From contig LT649876.1 in NCBI GenBank assembly GCA_900128395.1, positions 1 through 12,127 on the forward strand: a DNA stretch of 12,127 bases. Reading direction: 5' to 3'. Position 1 is the first letter of the stretch. Every line of letters starts with the position of its first letter. Under the pieces are notes generated by a model. It saw only the letters and a program-made list of their open reading frames with translations, made no database searches and was not told the DNA's origin. Source of the stretch: Stramenopiles sp. TOSAG23-2 (Eukaryota; Sar). The translations under genes and the position numbers were made by a program. Shown piece by piece: positions 1 to 6,637 of the stretch.

Positions 1-434
1 AAAAAAAAAAAAAATTCACCATCTTTAATGTAGATAACTCTATAAGATATGAAATATAAAAAATTAATATTATAGTAAGTAAGGATAGTAAATATTGCCT
101 ATGATAAAACAGGTCAATCCAGGAACCACACAGGAGAACTCCAGGAACTCAGCAGGAACTAGTAACTGGCAAGCCCAGCAAGCTGGGCAAGCCCAGCGGG
201 CCAGCAAGCGCAGAGTCTTCTCGTCTTCTCTCGCAGCTCCTCTGCAGCCGGCCCGGCCGGCAGGAACCCAGAAGTAGCAACTCGTCTCATTACTACCCAC
301 ACATATATTGTATCTATGATGTATCCATGTGTGTGGTATATATGACAACAATATAAAATGTATATACAATCATAATTCAACTTATATATTACAGTACTTG
401 TAAAACATTAAAAAAAATTACCAAGATAAAAACG
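1..434. other. PEX1 upstream region with GC-rich repeat patch
   Basis: This stretch holds no gene I can support. It opens with a run of 14 A, which may be a contig edge or a poly-A tract. Positions about 119-290 are much richer in G and C than the flanks and contain short direct repeats and palindromes, annotated separately. From about 290 the sequence returns to AT-rich DNA and ends in an A-rich leader just before the PEX1 ATG. The leader has A at position -3 relative to that ATG, a favourable eukaryotic initiation context. I see no clear TATA box that can be singled out from the general AT richness. Confidence 0.6.
119..267. repeat. GC-rich cluster of CAGGAAC repeats and small palindromes
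   Basis: The heptamer CAGGAAC occurs at 120-126, 142-148, 153-159 and 261-267, with a variant CAGGAGAAC at 131-139. Between them, GCCCAGC (173-179), GCTGGGC (182-188) and GCCCAGC (191-197) alternate in orientation and can pair as mutually exclusive 7-bp hairpins. At 247-261 there is a 15-nt palindrome with 7-bp arms around a central C (GCCGGCC / GGCCGGC). The composition is unlike the surrounding AT-rich DNA. It could be a remnant of a dispersed repeat or transposable element, but no terminal inverted repeats or target duplication are visible. Confidence 0.6.
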
Positions 435-3400
435 ATGCGTCTTCCAGTAGCGCTTGATTCGAGCAAACGTACATGTTTCATAGCATTGCCTAATGTTGCA
501 ATTCGTGCGTTATTTGGTCAACAAAGACCTGCCGGGGTTGTTGCATTAAAAATGAGATGGGGTGGCAAGACAGCTTTTGTAGGTTTTGCAGGGCATATGT
601 CCTCTCGTGCAGTAGTTGAAGTACCAACTGCATTTGCACAGACAATCGGTTTAGCTGAAGACGTGCAAGCTGCGGGCGGAATACCATTATTTGTTGTCTT
701 AAACAAGGTTGATTATGCACCAAAAGTGCAGTCTATAACATTGGACCCTGTTAGCGAAGATGATTGGGAAATTATAGAACGCAATGCTGGATTTTTAGAA
801 AACTCTTTGTTAGACCAAATCAGCGCAGTATATACGGGATTAATTTTTCCAGTATGGATTGAGGGTCGTATGCTTGTTAGATTAAAAGCTACTTCAAAGA
901 ACTCAAACGTTTGCGAATTGCTTGCAAGAGACTCCGAGGTAATTATTGCACCTCGTGTTAGGAAAAAAAAACGTTCCGAGCAAAAAAAAGCTTTGCCAAA
1001 ACCAGATATTGTCGACAACGTTGGGGAAAAACGCAATATATTAGAATTGAAAGTACTACCATGTGAAGATGAACAGTATTCAGGTCCAGCTATACGTGAT
1101 GGATGGAAATCAAATACCCAAGCATTTATGCACCCAAAGACATTGGAACGTTTAGCAGATGGAAATAGTAAAGAGAAGAGTAACAAGAATAATAATGACG
1201 AAGAAAGTAGCGATGATGAAAATAATAATAACAACAACAACAACACACGAAGTACAACAACAAATGGTAATACTTGGGGTGGACGTTACCACCCTTTATT
1301 AGGTTCTATATTAACATTTTCAGACGATGATGATATTGAAGGGGAAGTAGATGAATCGAAAAGAAAAGATTTTATGGAAGAAAACGATGATGCAATAGTG
1401 TTGTTTTTTCCAAATGAATCTGTACCAGAAGATTATGTTTGTATTCCATGGGCAACACGTATTAAATGTAACCTGGAAATCTTTAAAAGGGTAAAAGTAG
1501 CAACGCGAATTTCGACACCGCCAAAGAAAGCATCAAATAAAGTTGAGATTTTTCTACGCCCAGTTCATTTTGAATTAGAAAAAAAATTAGATACAGATGA
1601 TAGTGAAATAAAGGAAAAAGGCGAGGAGAAAAAACAGGATAATGGTAAAGAAAATATGAATGAACTACCAACGTTAGATCAATCAACTGATACATCGGCA
1701 ATTTTATTAGCTGCTAAGCTTAGCAACACATACAATTTTGATGAAAATATTGTTATTGATGCGTTTTGGGCCTCCGTAAATGCCATGGAGGATAAACAAA
1801 AGTTATTTAGGGAAGAAAATGAAGAGTATACATATGGCGGTGGATTAATTTTATCACATGGTAGCATCATTGTGTTGAAATTGAAATCTGGATTTGCGCC
1901 ACAAGCATTTGAAATAGGATTGATGATTAAAAGTGCACAAGACAACGTGAATTTACAATCGGCGTGGAAAGATACATTGGAATCTGCTGGTGGTGCAAGA
2001 ATTGGCAATGCTACCATTCCGAATTCCGGTTTGTTAAATGAAAATGAAGTTGAGAAAAAACGTGAGTGGAGAATCATATGTTCAAAAAAAGCTACTAAAG
2101 GGAATGCATTATTAGTACCTAATGTATATCTTGGCAGTCCAGCAACTGTTCCCGTTCCAATGGAAGCCCTTTGTGATGAATTTTATGATGGTGTTCCTCC
2201 TGCGTTTATTGGGGCTAGAAACGAAACACTTCACAAAGCATGGTTACAGCTAGCATCAAGAATTGTCCCTGAAGCGATTAGAATTCGCACTGTTTTAGGC
2301 ACACCACCACCTGGACATTTATTAATTACTGGCGGCAATGCAACAGGTAAATCAACTTTTGTATCTGCATTGGCTTGGAAATTTAGGCATGATCGATCAT
2401 GCCTTGCACGGACAATTACAGTTGAATGCCGCTCATTGGTTGGCAAAAAAACGCCAGATGTGCGAAAAGCTTTGAAGAAAGCGCTGGATGATGGAATGCG
2501 AATGGAACCTGCGGTAATAATTTTTGATGATATCGATGCCTTAATGCCTGTATCAGAAGGTGGAGAACCTGAAAATATTCAAGCGGCAAGATTGGCCGAA
2601 GATGTATCAGATATGTTAATTGAAACATCAAGAGTTATGGAAAGAAAAATGTATGAAGCGGAAAAGAACAACCAAGGTGGTGACAATATTCATTCAGGTG
2701 GCATTGCCATTGTCGCGACTGCAAAACGAAAAGGCGCGCTTCACCCATCGCTACAACGCTGCGGCATCATTGATACTGCATTAGCAATGGACCCACCAGA
2801 TGCACAAGGTCGTGGTGATATTATTGATGCGTTATTAGATAAAGTATTGGTAGAGAATGGATATGAAACATCCAACGACAGTATTAGTGAAAATAATAAT
2901 AGAAACAATAGCAACAACACGCCAGATGTCGACGAAGATATTTACGGGGGCAATGACAATAGTGGTATTGATAGTTTAGGATTAGGGGGGCTAACAGAAG
3001 GTTATATGCCAGGTGATTTACAATTATTAGTCAAACGTGCTAGATTGATTTCCTCATTAGAGCGTGTCAAGGAGAACAGTAGGAAAATTGAAAGTTCCAA
3101 TAATTATTCGGCATTGGATTATTTAACCAAAGGTAGCGTTTTGCCCCAGCAAGAGCATTTCGATGAAGCAATGGAAGAGTACAAACCTGCAGCGTTGAAA
3201 AGCGTTAAATTATTCACATCAGATGTCGAATGGTCAGATGTAGGTGGATTAGATAAAGTTCGCCATACATTGAAAGATACATTGCAGTTACCAACCTTAT
3301 TCGCACCATTATTTTCACGGGCACCAATTAAGCTACCATCTGGCGTCTGTCTTTTTGGCCCACCAGGATGCGGAAAAACGTTACTAGCTGGTGCTGTAGC

Positions 3401-4187
3401 TAATGAATGCGGTCTTAACTTTATAAGTGTTAAAGGCCCAGAAATTTTGAACAAATATATCGGTGGTAGTGAAGAAAATGTAAGGAATCTTTTTGCTAGG
3501 GCAGCAGCAGCTGCACCATCTATTCTGTTCTTTGATGAATTTGATTCTGTAGCACCAAGGCGAGGAGCTGATTCCACCGGTGTAACAGATCGTGTAGTGA
3601 ATCAATTGTTGACATTTTTAGATGGTGTTGAAGATCGTACTGGAGTCTATGTGATGGCAGCAACCAGTCGCCCCGATATGATTGACCCCGCACTGCTACG
3701 CCCCGGAAGGTTGGATAAATCACTTTATTGTGGTTTTCCAGACGAGAAAGAGCGTATATCAATTTTTGAAACCGTTGCAACAAAAATGGGGTTGTCCAAA
3801 GATGTCTTTCAAGTTTTCCCCCAATTAGCTCTGGAATATTCAACATTTACAGGTGCCGATATTCAAGCAGCACTTTATACAGCACAATTGTCCTCTATAC
3901 ATGAATCGACTCCAAGTATGGAGGAGTTGAAAAAGTTGGAAGCTGAAGGCAAAAAGCCACCGTCTGCTACTGAAAATGTAGTCACTCCACAACAAGTCAT
4001 TGACGCATGTGCTGCTGCAAGGCCATCTGTATCGATTCAAGATCGTCGTATGTATACTAAAATTTATAAGAAATACCTAGCAGATCGTGGACAGGATGAG
4101 GAAAGTCCAGTGGGAGATGATGCTGGTGATAATGACGATGATTCGTTTGGATATGATGTCAAAAAACAAAGGACGGCATTGGCGTAG
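435..4187 (+). CDS. PEX1: Peroxisome biogenesis AAA+ ATPase PEX1
   Basis: PEX1 forms a heterohexamer with PEX6 at the peroxisome membrane and uses ATP to extract ubiquitinated PEX5 receptor for reuse. The 1,250-residue protein has the full family architecture. Residues 1-175 match the PEX1 N-domain, including Asp-Asp-Trp-Glu-Ile (109-113) and Ile-Phe-Pro-Val-Trp (137-141). D1 (about 595-800) has Walker A GGNATGKST (633-641) and a Walker B ending Asp-Asp (698-699) instead of Asp-Glu, as in the weak D1 of known PEX1. D2 (about 930-1155) has Walker A GPPGCGKT (975-982), Walker B Asp1034-Glu1035, and a second region of homology with arginines 1089 and 1092. The C-terminus is Arg-Thr-Ala-Leu-Ala. 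Acidic, Asn-rich linkers (about 245-315 and 818-845) lengthen it. The start fits because homology begins within about 12 residues. No intron is seen. Confidence 0.97.
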   Translation: MRLPVALDSSKRTCFIALPNVAIRALFGQQRPAGVVALKMRWGGKTAFVGFAGHMSSRAVVEVPTAFAQTIGLAEDVQAAGGIPLFVVLNKVDYAPKVQSITLDPVSEDDWEIIERNAGFLENSLLDQISAVYTGLIFPVWIEGRMLVRLKATSKNSNVCELLARDSEVIIAPRVRKKKRSEQKKALPKPDIVDNVGEKRNILELKVLPCEDEQYSGPAIRDGWKSNTQAFMHPKTLERLADGNSKEKSNKNNNDEESSDDENNNNNNNNTRSTTTNGNTWGGRYHPLLGSILTFSDDDDIEGEVDESKRKDFMEENDDAIVLFFPNESVPEDYVCIPWATRIKCNLEIFKRVKVATRISTPPKKASNKVEIFLRPVHFELEKKLDTDDSEIKEKGEEKKQDNGKENMNELPTLDQSTDTSAILLAAKLSNTYNFDENIVIDAFWASVNAMEDKQKLFREENEEYTYGGGLILSHGSIIVLKLKSGFAPQAFEIGLMIKSAQDNVNLQSAWKDTLESAGGARIGNATIPNSGLLNENEVEKKREWRIICSKKATKGNALLVPNVYLGSPATVPVPMEALCDEFYDGVPPAFIGARNETLHKAWLQLASRIVPEAIRIRTVLGTPPPGHLLITGGNATGKSTFVSALAWKFRHDRSCLARTITVECRSLVGKKTPDVRKALKKALDDGMRMEPAVIIFDDIDALMPVSEGGEPENIQAARLAEDVSDMLIETSRVMERKMYEAEKNNQGGDNIHSGGIAIVATAKRKGALHPSLQRCGIIDTALAMDPPDAQGRGDIIDALLDKVLVENGYETSNDSISENNNRNNSNNTPDVDEDIYGGNDNSGIDSLGLGGLTEGYMPGDLQLLVKRARLISSLERVKENSRKIESSNNYSALDYLTKGSVLPQQEHFDEAMEEYKPAALKSVKLFTSDVEWSDVGGLDKVRHTLKDTLQLPTLFAPLFSRAPIKLPSGVCLFGPPGCGKTLLAGAVANECGLNFISVKGPEILNKYIGGSEENVRNLFARAAAAAPSILFFDEFDSVAPRRGADSTGVTDRVVNQLLTFLDGVEDRTGVYVMAATSRPDMIDPALLRPGRLDKSLYCGFPDEKERISIFETVATKMGLSKDVFQVFPQLALEYSTFTGADIQAALYTAQLSSIHESTPSMEELKKLEAEGKKPPSATENVVTPQQVIDACAAARPSVSIQDRRMYTKIYKKYLADRGQDEESPVGDDAGDNDDDSFGYDVKKQRTALA

Positions 4188-4329
4188 ATGAAAAGAATAT
4201 ATGCATATAGATACACACTCACACACGTATATGCATAATTTGTATCAATATGATATCATACGTAATTTTAAGATATATATTATAACACAAAATGATATCT
4301 TCTCGTAAATATAATTTAATTTACGCATA

Positions 4330-4384
4330 ATTTATTTTTAATTTACTCATGATAATTCCTACTCTTCAAAAGAATAAAATATAT
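4330..4384. repeat. 55-bp direct repeat, copy 1
   Basis: Positions 4330-4384 are identical, base for base, to 4457-4511. The unit is AT-rich and contains a canonical AATAAA at 4373-4378, about 186 nt past the PEX1 stop. It therefore may carry PEX1's polyadenylation signal. The offset between copies is 127 bp. Confidence 0.95.
4373..4378 (+). promoter_or_regulatory. Candidate PEX1 polyadenylation hexamer
   Basis: A canonical AATAAA lies about 186 nt downstream of the PEX1 stop codon, inside the first 55-bp repeat; a second lies at 4500-4505. Such hexamers arise easily by chance in AT-rich DNA, so the assignment is tentative. Confidence 0.35.
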
Positions 4385-4456
4385 GAAATAATCTATCTCA
4401 CACAAGTGTGTTGATATTCTCATAATCGAAAATACCAATGAAGGTAAATAGATAGT

Positions 4457-4511
4457 ATTTATTTTTAATTTACTCATGATAATTCCTACTCTTCAAAAGA
4501 ATAAAATATAT
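4457..4511. repeat. 55-bp direct repeat, copy 2
   Basis: This is an exact copy of 4330-4384, separated from it by 72 bp of unrelated sequence. It duplicates the AATAAA hexamer at 4500-4505. Perfect identity in non-coding DNA points to a recent duplication, gene conversion or selection. Confidence 0.95.
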
Positions 4512-4572
4512 TACATATAATATTAACATCCATAGATATTATTGCCTTAGATATGTATTGTTACTATCATAC

Positions 4573-4595
4573 CCTACTCATATTCTTTTGAAGAG
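4573..4595. repeat. Partial inverted copy of the 55-bp repeat core
   Basis: Positions 4581-4595 are the exact reverse complement of the 15-nt core CTCTTCAAAAGAATA found in both 55-bp copies (4362-4376 and 4489-4503). The seven bases CCTACTC, which precede the core in the direct copies, also stand just upstream here in direct orientation (4573-4579). The segment looks as if the core were flipped in place. Confidence 0.75.
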
Positions 4596-4700
4596 AGGCG
4601 CGTATATGCATATAAATTATCATACTCGTATTTGAGACATGTAAAATTAATATATGAGTGTATGAGAAATAATAATATAAAAAAATACAAAATAATACGA

Positions 4701-4729
4701 GTACTTCGTTCGTACGACGTACGAAGTAC
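4701..4729. repeat. Inverted repeat GTACTTCGT / ACGAAGTAC
   Basis: Nine-bp perfect arms (4701-4709 and 4721-4729) flank an 11-nt spacer that itself contains the palindrome CGTACG (4711-4716). The element is relatively CpG-rich within very AT-rich DNA. It could fold as a hairpin in RNA from either strand. Confidence 0.6.
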
Positions 4730-4783
4730 CAAAACTAAAAAAAATAAATTAAATGCGTAAAGCTAACTTTAAAATTATTTTAT

Positions 4784-4821
4784 ATATTTTTTATTTTTTA
4801 AAATAAAAAAATAAAAAATAT
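4784..4821. terminator. AT-only inverted repeat between convergent genes
   Basis: Arms 4784-4799 and 4806-4821 are perfect 16-bp reverse complements around a 6-nt centre, made only of A and T. Each strand shows a T-rich arm then an A-rich arm. A TTTATT at 4790-4795 gives AATAAA on the minus strand, about 207 nt past the stop of the minus-strand gene ending at 5002. A role in ending transcription is inferred from position; the inverted repeat itself is certain. Confidence 0.35.
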
Positions 4822-5001
4822 GATACGAACCCCTCGACTTTGTACACACAATAAATTGTCTCCCCACTTATAAAAAAAATGTGGGGGGTAAATAGAAAAA
4901 TAATGCGGTGCGCGTGAACAATTTACTTTCTTTGCTTTATACATGACCAAACGTATATAAAGTGTAAATTTTGTACAAATACCTCCTTGTTCTTTTCACT
5001 A

Positions 5002-5757
5002 CTAAGAATGATTCCAATTATTAAATTGTTGTTGCGCAAAATTTTGATGTCCTCCCATATTCATAGTTTGTTGATGTTGTCGCTGTAGATGTTGAAAATT
5101 CATATTGCTCATTTGGCTGAAATTTGAAGGATTTGTGTTACTACTATCATTGCTGCTATTATTAAATCCCATTTGGTATGGGAAGTCGTTCCCATTTACA
5201 TTGTTTTGCATATTATTACTATTATCTTGTAAAGTATTCCTACTATTATTTCTCAACGGAGAAGCTCTCCTTGCTTTCCAAGGAGAGGTATTATGCCACA
5301 CAGCATCATAATTTTTTGCTGGAAAATGTGTTGAGTTACGCTTGACGATTTCCGGCGTAGTAGGAATGTTTTTAGACATGAAATTAAATTGTATCGCTTG
5401 ACCACCTGGGGTTGTCCAAGTAGCATCAAAACGCTTGCCGGTAGTAGTTAAGCTTTCTAATTTTGTCCTTTCTGGTGTACTACTAATACTATTTGGCGAA
5501 TTACCTTGTCCATCAGTTTTTTTTCGTCTGCTTGAAGATGCAGATGAAACAGGTATAGCTTTTGAAGTAGATCTTGATCGCTGCAGCCTTTGGTTCAATA
5601 AGGTCTGTAAATCTACTGATGAAACATCGTCTAAGTTCTCTACATCTAAATTAACATTTTTTTTCGGTGTTATTAGTAAGTTCGAAGTAGTATCAATTTC
5701 CAATTTTGTGGCAGTTTTTGTTTCAATATCCATAGCGTTATTATTTACAATTTCCAT
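5002..5757 (-). CDS. Disordered protein with duplicated TPE...DAxW module
   Basis: I do not recognise this 251-residue protein. It is rich in Ser, Thr, Asn and Gln and probably mostly disordered. Residues 93-114 and 133-154 align without gaps at a 40-residue offset, sharing Thr-Pro-Glu, Lys, Ser, Lys, Asp-Ala and Trp, with Phe/Tyr before Asp-Ala. Seven Ser/Thr-Pro sites occur; T30, T94, S158 and S166 fit the full CDK consensus (S/T-P-x-K/R). A basic patch (Arg77-Arg78-Lys79-Lys80) could be a nuclear signal. The last 60 residues are an Asn/Gln/Met-rich, prion-like tail. The start is the first Met; upstream, the frame stays open to a TGA at 5812-5814 with no other Met. Organised repeats in a low-complexity context support a real gene. 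A cell-cycle-phosphorylated nuclear or RNA-associated scaffold is a guess from motifs only. Confidence 0.8.
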   Translation of the reverse strand: MEIVNNNAMDIETKTATKLEIDTTSNLLITPKKNVNLDVENLDDVSSVDLQTLLNQRLQRSRSTSKAIPVSSASSSRRKKTDGQGNSPNSISSTPERTKLESLTTTGKRFDATWTTPGGQAIQFNFMSKNIPTTPEIVKRNSTHFPAKNYDAVWHNTSPWKARRASPLRNNSRNTLQDNSNNMQNNVNGNDFPYQMGFNNSSNDSSNTNPSNFSQMSNMNFQHLQRQHQQTMNMGGHQNFAQQQFNNWNHS

Positions 5758-6257
5758 GTTTTCGAAATGAAATACAAAAACTATTATGCAAACAATGCGA
5801 CTAGAATGTATTCAGAAATATATGAGTTTATATTTATGTATATATATATATCAATTAAAGCTATACTTGTCAAACGAAGGTTTCTGTAGTTTGATTTACA
5901 ATTTGATATATTATGGAATATACATATTGTATGTAAGCTACATGTAAATATTGCTGTTAATAAACTGAATAATTACCTCCTGGAGTTATAAGTGCTTATA
6001 ATATTATTAATGAAATTAACCTAGATCTACCGCCTGATAATTTTTTTTCACAACAAGTGCATAAAAAAAGTTTTCAAGTTTTATAGAATAACCATCGCAC
6101 AGCATTATTAATAGATTGATAGCTGGATAGCTTTCAGCTTACAAAAAAGAAATAACGATTATTTATTAGAATTCCGAGTTGATTCATACATAGGATAGAA
6201 AAATGCATATTGTAAAAATTATACTTTGAGGATTAGGCTTCGATTATCAGTAGTGAT

Positions 6258-6344
6258 ATGCCAGTATACTCAGGAAACCCCGCTATGCTATTCGCATATA
6301 CAGTATGGCAGCGACAGCTGCCATACTGTATATAATGCCAGTAT
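6258..6344. repeat. ATGCCAGTAT pair bracketing a hairpin
   Basis: The decamer ATGCCAGTAT occurs at 6258-6267 and 6335-6344, in the same orientation on both sides of the hairpin at 6296-6333. The hairpin's right arm contains the related string TGCCATACTGTAT, which equals TGCCA...GTAT with four extra bases. The parts look like derivatives of one short unit. Confidence 0.5.
6296..6333. repeat. Perfect 17-bp hairpin with GACA loop
   Basis: Left arm 6296-6312 and right arm 6317-6333 are exact reverse complements and leave a 4-nt loop (GACA, 6313-6316). A stem of this length and perfection is not expected by chance in a spacer of this size. It could be a cruciform-prone repeat, a miniature transposon remnant, a structured untranslated RNA or a protein-binding palindrome. 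There is no U-run after it to suggest a bacterial-type terminator, and nothing else here suggests a bacterial context. Confidence 0.8.
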
Positions 6345-6485
6345 GCACCTTAACTGGCGGCTAACCTACTAATGGTATGCCATCTAGGCCATCAATAATA
6401 TCAATAAAATAAGCACATAAGTGCATAGCACCATACACACACTTTGCACCTTTTCCTTTCGTGCTTACCAGGCTTACGTTTATAA

Positions 6486-6505
6486 CTTTTCTTTTCCTTT
6501 TTTAG
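6486..6505 (+). promoter_or_regulatory. Candidate 3' splice site (pyrimidine tract plus AG)
   Basis: Eighteen uninterrupted pyrimidines (6486-6503) are followed by AG (6504-6505), about 67 nt before the annotated ATG of the pseudouridine synthase. A TATAAC at 6480-6485 and CTTAC strings just upstream could act as branch sites. The synthase frame stays open back to a TAA at 6483-6485 with no in-frame ATG. An upstream exon could therefore supply a longer N-terminus, or this could be a 5'-UTR intron end. Equally, it could be a pyrimidine-rich core promoter element. Confidence 0.3.
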
Positions 6506-6562
6506 AGCATTAGGACAGACGGAAGAGAATTACGGAAGAAAAAGTAAAACAAAGAATAATAA

Positions 6563-6637
6563 ATGGAATGGAATGAATACAACCATGCAAGAGACGAAAA
6601 TACCAAGACGGCTAAAACTAAACCGTGCACCAAATAA
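6563..6637 (+). promoter_or_regulatory. Upstream ATGs / overlapping uORFs at synthase start
   Basis: Three ATGs in three frames lie within 13 nt. The first (6563) opens a 24-codon frame ending at TAA 6635-6637, overlapping the main gene. The second (6568) encodes only Met-Glu and stops at TGA 6574-6576. That stop overlaps the main ATG (6573-6575) as ATGA. The main ATG has G at -3. If the mRNA begins upstream, these would reduce or gate translation of the synthase. Confidence 0.4.

Larger units (their letters stand above)
4188..5001. other. Convergent spacer rich in repeats and hairpins
   Basis: This 814-bp stretch separates the 3' ends of PEX1 (+) and the minus-strand gene at 5002-5757. I see no coding region in it. 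It holds a 55-bp direct repeat, a partial inverted copy of that repeat, an AT-only inverted repeat with 16-bp arms (4784-4821), a hairpin at 4701-4729 and a CCCCAC/GTGGGG stem (4862-4867 with 4881-4886). All expected transcripts end here, so these elements may take part in 3' end formation or may be neutral repeat debris. Confidence 0.7.
5758..6572. other. Divergent intergenic region, probable bidirectional promoter
   Basis: This 815-bp region lies between the 5' ends of the minus-strand gene at 5002-5757 and the plus-strand pseudouridine synthase. I see no gene or tRNA in it. A TATATA-type run at about 5837-5852 lies 80-95 bp upstream of the minus-strand ATG and could serve as a TATA element. 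Positions about 6235-6400 are less AT-rich and hold a strong hairpin and the repeated 10-mer ATGCCAGTAT. The last part has an 18-nt pyrimidine tract ending in AG (6486-6505). Confidence 0.6.

Noticed and set aside
95-277. A 60-codon plus-strand frame across the GC-rich patch
   Set aside because: It consists mainly of translated repeats and palindromes, and GC-rich DNA has few stops, so openness means little.
713-1246. A 177-codon minus-strand frame opposite PEX1
   Set aside because: It is antisense to well-conserved PEX1 coding sequence and its Leu/Ser runs mirror the acidic and Asn-rich linker. It is a shadow.
5913-6505. A possible tiny first exon (ATG at 5913, GTATGT donor at 5929) spliced to the AG at 6505 for the synthase
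   Set aside because: Joining there creates an immediate TAG, so this particular exon pair cannot extend the synthase.
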